A stretch of 64,000 nucleotides of DNA from Acidimicrobiia bacterium (lineage in GTDB: Bacteria > Actinomycetota > Acidimicrobiia > Spongiisociales > Spongiisociaceae): the NCBI GenBank assembly GCA_011523635.1, contig WTGI01000084.1, forward strand, positions 1 through 64,000, given 5' to 3'. The position numbers and the translations under genes are program-made. The number at the start of each line of letters is the position of its first letter. The stretch's first letter is position 1. Shown piece by piece: positions 43,987-52,775 of the stretch. The notes under the pieces were generated by a model. That model was not told the DNA's origin. It saw nothing but the letters and a program-made list of their open reading frames with translations, and searched no databases.

Positions 43987-46452
43987 GTGTCTGAACAAGT
44001 CGTTCGCGGCCTTATAGGTGAAAAAGAGGTCGTGATTTCCACCGGCAAACTCGCCGGTCAAGCAAACGGGGCGGTTCGCGTCTCCATGGGGGAGACGGAA
44101 GTGCTGGTCGCCGCCACCGCCAGCGACAAGCCGCGGGAGGGAGTGAGTTTCTTCCCCCTCACGATCGATGTCGAGGAGCGGATGTACGCGGTGGGCAAGA
44201 TCCCCGGGTCCTTCTTTCGCCGGGAGGGTCGGGCCACCGAGCGGGCCACGCTGAGTGCCCGGCTCATCGACCGGCCCCTCCGCCCGTCCTTCCGTGACGG
44301 GTACCGCAACGACACCCATGTGGTGGCCACCGTGCTCCAGGTGGATGGTGAGACGGCCTATGACGTGCTGGCTCTCAACGGCGCATCTGCGGCCCTGACC
44401 ATCAGCGATCTCCCCTTCGAGGGACCGCTGGGCGGGGTCCGGCTGGGCCTGGGAGAGAACGGGTGGGTGCCGTTCCCCACGTTCAGCGAGTTGGAGGAGT
44501 GCGTGTTCGACCTGGTGGTGGTCGGCAAGCACAACGACTCAGGGGCCGTGGACATCATCATGGTGGAGGCCGGCGCCACCGACGGCGCCCTGGCCCTGAT
44601 CGGAGAGGGTCATGCCCCACCGGACGAGGACGCAGTAGCAGCCGGTCTCGAGGAGGCCAAGGCCTACATCGGGCAGTTGCTCGATCTGCAGGGCGAGCTA
44701 CAGGGACTTACCAATAAGGAAGTCGGGGAGTGGCCGTCGGTCATCGAATACACAGAGGATGTGTACGAGCGGGTGTCGGATCTGGCCGCCGACGGGATCG
44801 CCGAGGTGGTCAGGATTGCTGACAAGGCCGAGCGAGAGTCCGCTGGGGCGGAGTTGGCCGAGCGGGTGGCCGCGGAGTACGGCGTCGATGAAGATGACGC
44901 CGAAACTGCTCGGCAGGTCAAGGCCGCGTTGCGAGCCGCCACCAAGAAGGCGATGCGCCGGCAGATCATCGATGAGGGAATCCGCATGGACGGCCGGGGT
45001 GTCACCGACATCCGGCCGCTGTCCGCCGAGGTCAACGTGTTGACCCGGGCCCACGGATCCGCGCTGTTCACCCGCGGGGAAACGCAGGTGCTGAACGTCC
45101 TCACGCTGGGCATGCCGCGCATGGAGCAGATGCTCGACACCATCAGCAACGAGGAAGCCAAGCGCTACATGCACCACTACAACTTCCCGCCCTACTGCAC
45201 CGGGGAGGCCGGGTTCATGAGGGGACCCAAGCGGCGGGAGATCGGACACGGCGCTCTGGCGGAGAAGGCCCTCCTACCGGTGCTTCCTGCCGATGACGGG
45301 TTCCAATACACGCTCCGGCTGGTCTCGGAGGTGCTCTCGTCCAACGGGTCCTCCTCGATGGCATCGGTCTGCGGCTCCTCGCTCTCCCTTATGGATGCGG
45401 GCGTCAGGATCGCCGATCCGGTGGCCGGTATAGCCATGGGCTTGATCGCCGACGGTGACAACTACGTGACCTTGACAGACATCCTCGGGGCAGAGGACGC
45501 CTTGGGCGACATGGACTTCAAGGTGGCCGGAACCGCAGACGTCATCACCGCCCTCCAGCTCGATATGAAGATCGACGGTCTGCCGGCGGAGGTACTCGCC
45601 GGTGCCCTCATCCAGGCCAAGCAGGCCCGGATGGAGATACTGGATGTGATGATGGAGGCCATCGACGGGCCTCGCGAGGAGATGAAGGAGCATGCTCCCC
45701 GCCTTGAGACCGTCAAGATCCCGGTGGACAAGATCGGCGACATCATCGGTCCCAAGGGAAAGATCATCCGCGAGCTGGAGGCCGAGACCGGCGCCTCGAT
45801 CGAGGTTCAGGATGACGGCACGGTGCTGGTGTCCTCGAGTGACGGCACCTCACTGGCCGACGCCTTGAACCGGGTCAACGAGATCGCCTTCCCGCCGACG
45901 CCCGAAGTGGACAAGCAGTACGAGGGCAAGGTGGTGAGCATCACCGACTTCGGGGCGTTCATCAACATCCTTCCGGGCCGGGACGGCCTCCTCCATATCT
46001 CCAAGTTCGACAGCACCCGCCACGTGCGCCGGGTGGGCGACTACCTGTCCGAGGGTGATCCCCTGACGGTGGTGGTCGACTCCATCGACCGCAACGGCAA
46101 GGTCTCGCTCAAGGTGACGGCCGACCTGGAGCCGAAGCCCGGCGCCAAGGTCGGGGCACCGGGCCAGCCGCGCGATCGGGGTGACCGAGGACCCGGACGG
46201 GGCGGCGGCGGGAGAGGCCCCAATCGGGGTCGCGGACCTCGCCAGGGTCGAGGCGGCGGCCGCCCGCAGGGCCGCGGCGGCAACCGGGGTCGTGGCCAGG
46301 GTGGTCGTGGCCAGGGTGGTCGTGGCCAAGGCGGTCGCGGCCAGGGTGGTCGTGGCCAGGGCGGCGGCGGCAACCGCCGGAGATCAGGCTCGGCAGGCAA
46401 CGGCGGGCGTAGGTTCGCCTCCTTCGAGGACGCCTTCACCGACGGCATCTAG
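43987..46452 (+). CDS. pnp: polyribonucleotide nucleotidyltransferase (PNPase) with RGG-like tail
   Basis: 821 residues from GTG 43987 (AAGGAG five bases upstream). Two RNase PH domains separated by a helical domain, KH domain with I-I-G-P-K-G-K-I-I-R-E, and S1 domain with G-K-V-V-S-I-T-D-F-G-A-F. It degrades RNA 3' to 5' phosphorolytically. The C-terminus (from about residue 733) is an Arg/Gly/Gln-rich tail; residues ~768-792 are five copies of a G-R-G-Q-G unit encoded by a 15-base tandem repeat at 46288-46362. Such tails bind RNA and may promote condensates; that function is inferred. Confidence 0.95.
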   Translation: MSEQVVRGLIGEKEVVISTGKLAGQANGAVRVSMGETEVLVAATASDKPREGVSFFPLTIDVEERMYAVGKIPGSFFRREGRATERATLSARLIDRPLRPSFRDGYRNDTHVVATVLQVDGETAYDVLALNGASAALTISDLPFEGPLGGVRLGLGENGWVPFPTFSELEECVFDLVVVGKHNDSGAVDIIMVEAGATDGALALIGEGHAPPDEDAVAAGLEEAKAYIGQLLDLQGELQGLTNKEVGEWPSVIEYTEDVYERVSDLAADGIAEVVRIADKAERESAGAELAERVAAEYGVDEDDAETARQVKAALRAATKKAMRRQIIDEGIRMDGRGVTDIRPLSAEVNVLTRAHGSALFTRGETQVLNVLTLGMPRMEQMLDTISNEEAKRYMHHYNFPPYCTGEAGFMRGPKRREIGHGALAEKALLPVLPADDGFQYTLRLVSEVLSSNGSSSMASVCGSSLSLMDAGVRIADPVAGIAMGLIADGDNYVTLTDILGAEDALGDMDFKVAGTADVITALQLDMKIDGLPAEVLAGALIQAKQARMEILDVMMEAIDGPREEMKEHAPRLETVKIPVDKIGDIIGPKGKIIRELEAETGASIEVQDDGTVLVSSSDGTSLADALNRVNEIAFPPTPEVDKQYEGKVVSITDFGAFINILPGRDGLLHISKFDSTRHVRRVGDYLSEGDPLTVVVDSIDRNGKVSLKVTADLEPKPGAKVGAPGQPRDRGDRGPGRGGGGRGPNRGRGPRQGRGGGRPQGRGGNRGRGQGGRGQGGRGQGGRGQGGRGQGGGGNRRRSGSAGNGGRRFASFEDAFTDGI
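46288..46362 (+). repeat. 15-base tandem repeat in pnp
   Basis: Five near-identical in-frame units (GGTCGTGGCCAGGGT type) encoding Gly-Arg-Gly-Gln-Gly. Copy number changes would lengthen or shorten the tail by five residues without breaking frame. Confidence 0.85.
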
Positions 46453-46467
46453 CCTTCGCGGAGAGCG

Positions 46468-46496
46468 CCCGGCCCACGCCAGTGACGTGGGCCGGG
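46468..46496 (+). terminator. strong hairpin after pnp
   Basis: Perfect 11-bp GC stem (46468-46478 with 46486-46496) and 7-base loop starting 16 bases after the pnp stop. No T-run follows, so probably a 3' protective hairpin or Rho-assisted terminator closing the pnp transcript. Confidence 0.5.
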
Positions 46497-46536
46497 GCAC
46501 TGTCCATCGACAACCAACCACTGTAGGCTCGGCAGC

Positions 46537-47415
46537 ATGCCGGAACTGTCCGATGTGGTCGTGTATCTGGAGGCCCTCGAACGGTTCGTCGGGGGACGGG
46601 TTCTGGAACGGGCCAGGGTGGTGTCGATCTCGCTCCTCCGCACCTTCGACCCGCCGCTATCCGAAGTGGAGGGCAGGCGGGTGGTCGGGTTCCGCCGCAT
46701 GGGGAAGCGCTTGGTCCTGGAGCTCGAGGACGACCTCTTCATGGTGTTCCACCTGATGATTGCGGGCCGGTTCAGATGGAGGGTTCGCGGCGCGGCCGTA
46801 CCCAGGAAGGTCGGTCACGCCGCGTTCGACTTCCCGAACGGAACGCTGGTACTCACCGAACAGGGCTCCAGGAAGCGGGCCTCGTTGCATGTGCACCGGG
46901 GCGCGGAGGGCCTGGACGAGCATGACCGCGGCGGCCTGGAGCCGCTCGAAGCTGGCCCGGCCGCTTTCGCCGAGGCGCTCAGACGGGAGAACCGGACGCT
47001 CAAGCGGGCGCTGACGGATCCCCGCATCCTCTCGGGTATCGGCAACGCATACTCGGACGAGATACTCCACCGGGCCGGGCTCTCGCCGGTGGTCCTGACC
47101 AGCCGGCTTGACGATCCCACCCTGGAGCGGCTCCGTGAGGCGACCGTCAGCACGCTGACCGAATGGGTGGATCGGATGCGGGACGAGGTGGGTGAAGGGT
47201 TCCCGGACCGGGTCACGGCCTTCCGGCCCGAAATGGCTGTCCATGGCAAGTACGGGCAACCCTGTCCCGTGTGCGGGAGTCCGGTCCGGCGGATCGTGTA
47301 CGCATCGAACGAGACCAACTACTGCGCCGGATGCCAGACGGGGGGCAGGATCCTGGCCGACCGGGCCCTTTCCCGGCTGCTGAAGGACCAGTGGCCCGCC
47401 GCGATCCCCGACTGA
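46537..47415 (+). CDS. Fpg/Nei family DNA glycosylase
   Basis: 292 residues. N-terminal catalytic Pro2 and Glu3 (P-E-L-S-D replaces the usual P-E-L-P-E), Lys in the R-R-M-G-K-R-L-V loop, the helix-two-turn-helix D-P-R-I-L-S-G-I-G-N-A-Y-S-D-E-I, and a C-terminal zinc finger C-P-V-C ... Y-C-A-G-C-Q-T-G-G-R with the Arg that contacts DNA. It should excise oxidised bases and cleave the abasic site. The variant N-terminus marks a distinct subfamily, so the exact base preference is uncertain. Confidence 0.88.
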   Translation: MPELSDVVVYLEALERFVGGRVLERARVVSISLLRTFDPPLSEVEGRRVVGFRRMGKRLVLELEDDLFMVFHLMIAGRFRWRVRGAAVPRKVGHAAFDFPNGTLVLTEQGSRKRASLHVHRGAEGLDEHDRGGLEPLEAGPAAFAEALRRENRTLKRALTDPRILSGIGNAYSDEILHRAGLSPVVLTSRLDDPTLERLREATVSTLTEWVDRMRDEVGEGFPDRVTAFRPEMAVHGKYGQPCPVCGSPVRRIVYASNETNYCAGCQTGGRILADRALSRLLKDQWPAAIPD

Positions 47416-47438
47416 CGGGGACCAGGAGCCTTCCGGGT

Positions 47439-48431
47439 CTAAACCGCGGCAGCCTCGCGGAGTGCTGGGAGAACCTCCCGGCCGAGGAGTTCGATAAGGC
47501 CCTCCTGGTCGACCGAGGCCATCTGGATGGTGACGATGTCGGCGTCGATCGAGCCCAGCAGCGGCAGGTACAGGTCGACGATGTCCTCGGCGCTGGTCGC
47601 CCTTGCGTAGCGTCCGAGTATCTCCTCGCGCGGTAGGTCGTCGGCTCGTTTCCGGAGCGTCATCGGATCGACGGCCTGGAGACGCCCCGGCGCCCGCAGC
47701 CCGCGCCACGAATACAGCGCTTCCCAAGCCTCGTCGTCGCTACCCGCCATGATCGACCAGCGTGAGGTGAGCAGCAGCGGGCGGGGCCTTCCCGCCTCGG
47801 CCGCCGATTTCCGGGCCGGGTCGATGACCCGCTCCAGCGCGACCGCGGGATCCTTCACCGAGACGATTATCCCGTCCGCCTTGCGACCTGCCAGACCGGC
47901 TGTCTTGGGACCGCCCGCCGCCAGGAGGATCGGGACCCGGGATACCGGCGGGGAGTACAGCTTGGCCCGGTCGGTGGTGTAGTACTCGCCGCTGTAGGAG
48001 AGTTTCTCTCCTTCCAGCAGGCGCCTCATGATGTCAAGCGCCTCCGACATCCGGGCCGCGCGCTCCGCGTACTTGGGGAAGTGATATCCCAGCGGGCCCT
48101 CGTTGATGTTCTCGCCGGTGCCCACGCCGAGGTTGAACCGCCCTCCGCTCAAGCGATTGAGGGTGGCGGCGGCCTGGGCCACGATGGCGGGATGGAACCT
48201 CCACAAGGGAGTGGTCACCCCGGTCGTGATCTCGATCCGCTCGGTGGCCTCCGCCACGGCGCCCAGGGTCGAGAAGGAGAATCCGGAGGCCGACGCATCA
48301 TCCACCCAAGGATGGAAGTGTTCCGAAACCACCAACATGTCGAAGCCGGCTTCCTCGGCGAGGACCGCATGGCGGACCACCTGCTCGGGATGCCACTGCT
48401 CGTGGCCGCAGAAGTAGGCGAAGCGTTTCAT
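47439..48431 (-). CDS. F420-dependent LLM-class oxidoreductase (TIGR03557-like)
   Basis: 330 residues with the luciferase-like TIM barrel: H-A-V-L-A-E-E-A-G-F-D near residue 21, S-E-H-F-H-P-W, and the G-R-F-N-L-G-V-G-T-G-E-N-I-N-E motif typical of F420-using enzymes related to F420-dependent glucose-6-phosphate dehydrogenase. The hydride-acceptor F420 is common in actinobacteria. Substrate not evident. It is the last gene of a five-gene minus-strand run beginning at 50419. Confidence 0.82.
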   Translation of the reverse strand: MKRFAYFCGHEQWHPEQVVRHAVLAEEAGFDMLVVSEHFHPWVDDASASGFSFSTLGAVAEATERIEITTGVTTPLWRFHPAIVAQAAATLNRLSGGRFNLGVGTGENINEGPLGYHFPKYAERAARMSEALDIMRRLLEGEKLSYSGEYYTTDRAKLYSPPVSRVPILLAAGGPKTAGLAGRKADGIIVSVKDPAVALERVIDPARKSAAEAGRPRPLLLTSRWSIMAGSDDEAWEALYSWRGLRAPGRLQAVDPMTLRKRADDLPREEILGRYARATSAEDIVDLYLPLLGSIDADIVTIQMASVDQEGLIELLGREVLPALREAAAV

Positions 48432-48461
48432 CGGACCATCTCCGTAGGGTCTGAGTGTCGT

Positions 48462-48569
48462 TCAGGCCGGATTGGGCCAGAGATAGAGCGCCACCATGAT
48501 CCCGAGGAAGATGACCGTGGCCAGAAAGGAGCCCCACCGGCTCCGGCCGTTGTCTGCAGGCGATGCCAT
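48462..48569 (-). CDS. small single-pass membrane protein (35 aa)
   Basis: A 36-codon frame, too short for routine calling, sits between the SCO1664-like gene and the F420 oxidoreductase on the same strand. A polar, basic start (R-S-R-W) is followed by one hydrophobic helix F-L-A-T-V-I-F-L-G-I-M-V-A-L-Y-L-W and a short tail. Positive-inside topology predicts a cytoplasmic N-terminus. Codon use (GC-rich third positions) and tight spacing (49 and 30 bases) support it. Function unknown. Confidence 0.5.
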   Translation of the reverse strand: MASPADNGRSRWGSFLATVIFLGIMVALYLWPNPA

Positions 48570-48618
48570 TGCCGGACAGGATAGACGGAATCGGAGGCCG
48601 GTATCAATCCTCCGGAGC

Positions 48619-49311
48619 TCACCAGAGAGGCCACGGCAAGGGGTGGCGGTCGGTCGGCGGGTGTGGGTGGGTCGGATCGTGGATGAGCGCCTCCACCCGG
48701 GCAGCCAGCGCGTCGGCTTCCTCGTCGCCGAGGAGTTCCTCGGTGCGGGTGTGGAGCCGACTGCCGATTGCCCGCTCGAGCCTCCTGAGGCAATCCACCA
48801 TCGTGTCGGGGAGGGCTTGGCCGGAGAATCCCCACATCACGGTGCGGAGTTTGGGCTCGGCGTGGAGCGCCAGACCGTGATCGATGCACCAGATCCGCCC
48901 CGAGCCGTCGGCGATCACGTGTCCGGCCTTGCGGTCGGCGTTGTTGATCACCAGATCCAGGGTGATGATCGGCCAGAGGCTCGGGTCGGCCTCGTTGATC
49001 AGGGGTGCCGGATCGAACTCCTCGTCCACCTCCACGAAGGCCTGGGCTGAGCCCGGTCCGAACGGCCCGCTGACCGGCACCGTCTCGGGAACGCAATCCA
49101 GCCCCGCCGCTCGGGCCAGCTCGGAGGTCAGCACCTCGCGGGCCGGCAGCGTCCGGCAGTCGAAGTCGTAGAGGGGTCGTTGTCCCTGCTCGGGCTTGTA
49201 GACCACCATCCGGCCCGCACGGGTCACCGCCAACAAGGTTGCGTTGGAAGCGTTCTGGAACCGGCCGATGATCTCGGTGATGTCCCAGTCGTCGCCGGCC
49301 GGGCCGGTCAC
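48619..49311 (-). CDS. SCO1664 family protein (TIGR03843, PI3/4-kinase-like fold)
   Basis: 230 residues from GTG 49311, which overlaps the DUF3090 stop as GTGA; longer frames up to 49386 are not needed. The family resembles lipid/protein kinases: Lys in V-Y-K-P-E near residue 40, a D-L-V-I-N-N-A-D-R-K segment corresponding to the catalytic loop, and I-D-H-G-L for the metal-binding Asp. It is found almost only in actinobacteria, next to DUF3090 and a histidine phosphatase. Kinase activity is predicted from fold, not shown. Confidence 0.85.
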   Translation of the reverse strand: MTGPAGDDWDITEIIGRFQNASNATLLAVTRAGRMVVYKPEQGQRPLYDFDCRTLPAREVLTSELARAAGLDCVPETVPVSGPFGPGSAQAFVEVDEEFDPAPLINEADPSLWPIITLDLVINNADRKAGHVIADGSGRIWCIDHGLALHAEPKLRTVMWGFSGQALPDTMVDCLRRLERAIGSRLHTRTEELLGDEEADALAARVEALIHDPTHPHPPTDRHPLPWPLW

Positions 49312-49820
49312 CCGGGCAGTCGGTGGCCGTTGCCCGACGGGCAGTTGTGCCCCTCGGGGTCCTCGGGCAACAGACACTCCGGGCACTGAGCTCGTCCCGA
49401 GTGAACGGCCCGCAGCGCCATCACCGCTCCCGCTTTGAGTTGCTGCGGTGTGATCGCGAAGGTGGCCCTTTCATCGTCGGCCTGACCCTCCAGCAGCAGG
49501 GTCATCTGCTCGTCCTCTTCGATTCGCATGGCGATGGACATCACCCGGAACAGCACGTCGGTCTCGAGGGTCGGCTCTGGCAGGTCGGCGCCCTGCGCCA
49601 CCAGGTCATCCACCGGCACGTCGTCATCCCATCCCATGTTCGAGATCAAATCCAGGCCTTGCTCGCCGAGCACCGCCGCCTGGGTCTTCTCGAACAGGAA
49701 CCAGGCTCTCTCGTGTTGCGTCTGGACGAACAGGTAGAAGGCCCTCTCGCCTGGCGGGCCGATTGCCCCGACTAGGAAAAGGTCCACCGGTCCGAACTGG
49801 CGGGAGGATGGGCTGTTCAC
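49308..49820 (-). CDS. DUF3090 family protein (TIGR03847)
   Basis: 170 residues. Beta-rich N-terminal part with F-Y-L-F-V-Q-T and a C-terminal C-P-E-C ... H-N-C motif that could hold a metal. Always associated with the SCO1664-like protein and the MSMEG_4193-like phosphatase; all three overlap by four bases here. No known activity. Confidence 0.87.
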   Translation of the reverse strand: MNSPSSRQFGPVDLFLVGAIGPPGERAFYLFVQTQHERAWFLFEKTQAAVLGEQGLDLISNMGWDDDVPVDDLVAQGADLPEPTLETDVLFRVMSIAMRIEEDEQMTLLLEGQADDERATFAITPQQLKAGAVMALRAVHSGRAQCPECLLPEDPEGHNCPSGNGHRLPG

Positions 49821-50419
49821 GCGGACACCCCGGTTGTGTTGATGGAGACCACGGCCGGAGGTTGAGCTCCGTCGATCCTGAGTTCGGAGATCGAGGCGGT
49901 CGAGATCCTCAGCCGCTGGAACAGGTCGAGGGCCTGACCGAGGTAGTGGGCGACTACCAGCTTGATGATGTCCGCGTGGCTCACCGCCACCACCGTCTTT
50001 CCTTCGTGCATCCTGGCGATCCGTTCCACGCTTGCCACCGACCGGTGCTGGGCCTCAGCGAAGGATTCACCGTCAGGGAACCGGAACCGGGAGGGCGTCA
50101 GCTGGACCGATTGCCAGGCATCCAGACGACGCAGCGAGTCGAGGGTCTGCCCGGTCCAGCGGCCGAAGTCCATCTCGGTCAGGCCGGGTTCGACGACGGG
50201 CTGCACATCGTGCGGCCGGGCGACCAGGACCGCCGTCTCCATGGTTCGTTCGATGGGTGAACTGTATACCGCCTCGATGTCCAGCCCGGCCAGCGCTTCG
50301 GCGGCGGCTCGGGCGGCCTGGCGACCCCTGCGATCTAGGGTGACGCCCGGGGCCCGCCCGGTCAGGCGGTCGCCGGTTTCCGGCGTGGGGGCGTGGCGCA
50401 CCAGGAGTATGCGGGTCAT
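49817..50419 (-). CDS. histidine phosphatase, MSMEG_4193 family (TIGR03848)
   Basis: 200 residues from ATG 50419. The catalytic motif is R-H-A-P-T-P-E-T (the family form of RHG), with a second Arg in S-P-I-E-R-T, the acid E-M-D-F-G-R-W and the distal His in A-V-S-H-A-D-I. First gene of the operon; together with the putative kinase SCO1664 it might set a phosphorylation state of a shared partner. Mycothiol ligase, often next in other genomes, is absent here. Confidence 0.87.
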   Translation of the reverse strand: MTRILLVRHAPTPETGDRLTGRAPGVTLDRRGRQAARAAAEALAGLDIEAVYSSPIERTMETAVLVARPHDVQPVVEPGLTEMDFGRWTGQTLDSLRRLDAWQSVQLTPSRFRFPDGESFAEAQHRSVASVERIARMHEGKTVVAVSHADIIKLVVAHYLGQALDLFQRLRISTASISELRIDGAQPPAVVSINTTGVSA

Positions 50420-50825
50420 GTGCACGACTGAATCTAGATCGCTTCGGCGCGCATCGGTAAACGACTTCTCCGGGTGTGGGCCACGAGTGAGGCTCCGGTT
50501 GCCGGAAGCCGGGTGACTGCGCAGCCGAGGCACAAGGCTCGAGAGTGACCGGCGCGGCACGGCGCGCCCCCAACATTCGGCAGTCCTCGGAGCCGGGAGC
50601 CACAGCGAGATTTTTCGCGTTCTCGCCAAGACGGTCTGGATCTGTCACACGTCCCGTATACGTTGCCTATCGCTAAGCACCCACACCGGCCGATGATGTA
50701 GAACCGATCGGAACGGCCGGCCCGAGGGAACATGACAGCTCAATGGAGCGAACAGCCGACTCCCGGCATCCGGCCGGGCATGGCCGACCACGCTCCAACA
50801 GGATGGGTGGTGGCGGGGGAGGGGG

Positions 50826-50848
50826 CCCGGTGCGGAGCACCGGGTTTT
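50826..50848 (+). terminator. strong intrinsic terminator-like hairpin on the plus strand
   Basis: Perfect 8-bp stem CCCGGTGC/GCACCGGG with GGA loop and TTTT behind it (50845-50848). There is no supported gene upstream on the plus strand for several kilobases, so it either ends an unannotated transcript (possible small RNA) or is a remnant. Confidence 0.5.
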
Positions 50849-50886
50849 CGCGAGTTTGCCTCGAATATCGGTTCTTGATGCACAGG

Positions 50887-50990
50887 GCACCATCTATGAC
50901 GTCCTGATCCTTGGGTTCACAGCACCGTGTGGGCGTTCTGATCCTCAGGTTCACAGCACCACAGATGACGCCCTAAGCCTCAGGTTCCGG
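50887..50990. repeat. three tandem ~35-base imperfect repeats
   Basis: Units at 50887-50921, 50922-50955 and 50956-50990, each beginning GCACC and ending in a CTGATCCT-type stretch plus GGTTC. The spacing and divergence resemble the multiple repeat sequences at the ends of IS21-type insertion sequences or an operator array, but no transposase gene is near. Confidence 0.65.
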
Positions 50991-51065
50991 ACCGCGGCTG
51001 GTGAGTTTGGTAGCCCTGGTCTCGGCCAACCGGCGGTCGTAAGGCGGTGGAGACAGTCCGGTCGC

Positions 51066-51758
51066 CTAGGAGTCGAGCAACTTGAGACGCGACAGGGGGG
51101 TGATGTTGGTGGGGAGGTTGTTCCGGACGCTGTTGACCTGGCGGGACACCGGGTACCAGGTCAGCTTGGAGTCGGCTAGCGGACCCATGAGCGGCTCGAC
51201 GGCCCCGGCGGACCGGATGTCCCGGTCCAACCAGAGATCCCAGTGGTCGCGTTCCAGTATCACCGGCATGCGGGTGTGGATCGGAGACAGGCCCTCGTTG
51301 GCGTTGGTCGTGATGATGGCGGCGCTCCGGATCCACTCCCCGGCTTCCGGATCCCTCCAGGCCGCCCAGATACCCGCAAACGCCATCGGGGAGTCGTCGG
51401 CCATCCTCACGAAGTAGGGATGCTTCCCGGCCTCGGTATGGCCCCATTCGAAGAACCCGGTGGCCGGCAGGATGCACCGCTTACGGCGCAGCGAATCCCG
51501 GAAGGCGGGCTTGGTGGCCACGGTCTCGGCCCGGGCGTTGATGTTGAGCGGGCCCCTCCGGTTGGCGGACCAGTGGGGGATCAGGCCCCACCGGAACGAC
51601 CCCAGCTGCCGGGATCCTCTGTGCTCGGCCACGGCGTATACGGGGTCGGTCGGCGCCACGTTGTAGCTGGGTTCGAGACGCTCCGTCATCATGTGGTCCA
51701 CTCCGAAGTAGCCGACCAGATCGTCGGGCTCGGCGTTGATGACGTACCGTCCACACAT
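51066..51758 (-). CDS. SOS response-associated peptidase (SRAP/HMCES/YedK family)
   Basis: 230 residues starting M-C-G-R-Y; Cys2 becomes the N-terminal nucleophile that forms a thiazolidine crosslink with abasic sites in single-stranded DNA. Other active-site residues are visible in N-A-R-A-E-T, the Glu in P-A-T-G-F-F-E-W and His in H-T-R-M-P-V-I-L. It protects abasic sites from strand breakage. Monocistronic here. Confidence 0.92.
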   Translation of the reverse strand: MCGRYVINAEPDDLVGYFGVDHMMTERLEPSYNVAPTDPVYAVAEHRGSRQLGSFRWGLIPHWSANRRGPLNINARAETVATKPAFRDSLRRKRCILPATGFFEWGHTEAGKHPYFVRMADDSPMAFAGIWAAWRDPEAGEWIRSAAIITTNANEGLSPIHTRMPVILERDHWDLWLDRDIRSAGAVEPLMGPLADSKLTWYPVSRQVNSVRNNLPTNITPLSRLKLLDS

Positions 51759-51837
51759 CGGTTGCCCAGGTTACCGGCCACTCGCGCGGTCGCCCCGGCA
51801 AGGCCGATCGAGATGGACCGGTCACTATCCTGTCCCT

Positions 51838-52211
51838 CTGCGGCGAGTTCGCCAGACGGCCGCGGTTGCCCAGGGCAATCGAGGAAAGTCCGGACTCCAC
51901 AGGACAGGGAGCTGGGTAACGCCCAGGCGGGGCGACCCGACGGAAAGTGCCACAGAGACCAGACCGCCGATGGCCCCTTTCGGGGCACAGGCAAGGGTGA
52001 AACGGTGGTGTAAGAGACCACCAGCATCCCGGGAGACCGGGGTGGCTGGTAAACCCCTCCCGGAGCAAGGTCAAGCAGAGGCGTCGGTGGTCCGCCGATC
52101 GAGCCTCGGGTGGACCGCACCGAGGTCTGGCGGTAACGCAGACCCCAGATGGATGGCCGTCGCCCGCTACAGGCGGGTACAGAATCCGGCTTACCGGCGG
52201 GCTCGCCGCAG
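51838..52211 (+). ncRNA. rnpB: RNase P RNA, bacterial class A
   Basis: Helix P1 is CTGCGGCGAG (51838-51847) paired with CTCGCCGCAG (52202-52211). Universally conserved segments are present: GAGGAAAGTCCGGACTCC near 51891, GGTAACGCC-like spacer, ACAGAGACC, and the 3' AGAATCCGGCTTAC near 52181. A TATCCT six bases before P1 may be the -10 element. The ribozyme matures tRNA 5' ends and probably the tmRNA 5' end. Confidence 0.95.
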
Positions 52212-52226
52212 CCCTGTCAGCCGCAC

Positions 52227-52625
52227 CTAGGTCTGGTCGGTGAGGCTGGATCTGCTACCGAACGCGCCGGCTAAGTGGCCGATGATGGCGGCGACCAGCG
52301 CGAATCCCGCCAGGGTCAGCGTGCCGGCCGGACTACCGGTCACCAGGCTGAACGAGGCCACCACCGCGTATACCACCAGCGCCGCCACGGCGCCGTGCAT
52401 GCGGGCGAAGAAGGGTGGAACCAGGCGCCCCGCTACGTAGCCCGCCACATGCTCGCCCCCGAACATGGCTATGGCCAGGACCGCCCAGGTGACGGTGTCG
52501 CCGGTTTCTATGCCGGCACGGGCGCCGAGCCACAGGACGGCCAGGCCGATGAGCCCGGCGAAGACCATGGATAGCAGGCCTGCTACCGCCCCGAGCCCCA
52601 CCGCCACCAGGTTGATCGCTCTCAT
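52227..52625 (-). CDS. hypothetical four-helix membrane protein
   Basis: 132 residues from ATG 52625 (a longer frame reaches 52676). Four hydrophobic helices (about residues 5-30, 38-62, 78-100, 106-126) with few polar residues between; G-G-E-H-V-A-G-Y-V-A-G-R-L in the loop after helix 2. It resembles small actinobacterial integral membrane proteins of unknown role. Convergent with rnpB and divergent from the aquaporin gene. Confidence 0.6.
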   Translation of the reverse strand: MRAINLVAVGLGAVAGLLSMVFAGLIGLAVLWLGARAGIETGDTVTWAVLAIAMFGGEHVAGYVAGRLVPPFFARMHGAVAALVVYAVVASFSLVTGSPAGTLTLAGFALVAAIIGHLAGAFGSRSSLTDQT

Positions 52626-52775
52626 GACCCGGATCGCTGTCCGATCACCGAGCCTGCCTGGATACAACGCTGCCACGCGGGCCGAGCCGGATCCGATGCC
52701 GCGATGAAACGCCGGGGCATGGTGGCAGGTCTAACCTGCGATAAGTAGCTCACTCTCGAACAGGGGAGGCCCGTC

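Larger units (their letters stand above)
50420..51065. other. 646-base intergenic region with terminator hairpin and tandem repeat
   Basis: No frame here looks coding. It contains the hairpin at 50826 and the 35-base repeat at 50887. The part upstream of the phosphatase start (50420-50650) must hold its promoter, but no convincing -35/-10 pair stands out. Confidence 0.5.

Noticed and set aside
50645-50954. Overlapping minus-strand frames of 82-99 codons in the 50.4-51.1 kb gap
   Set aside because: Proline/arginine-rich low-complexity translations crossing the terminator hairpin and repeat; no sign of coding.
50887-50990. Three-unit tandem array as a CRISPR
   Set aside because: Units are imperfect and directly contiguous without unique spacers, and no cas genes are present.
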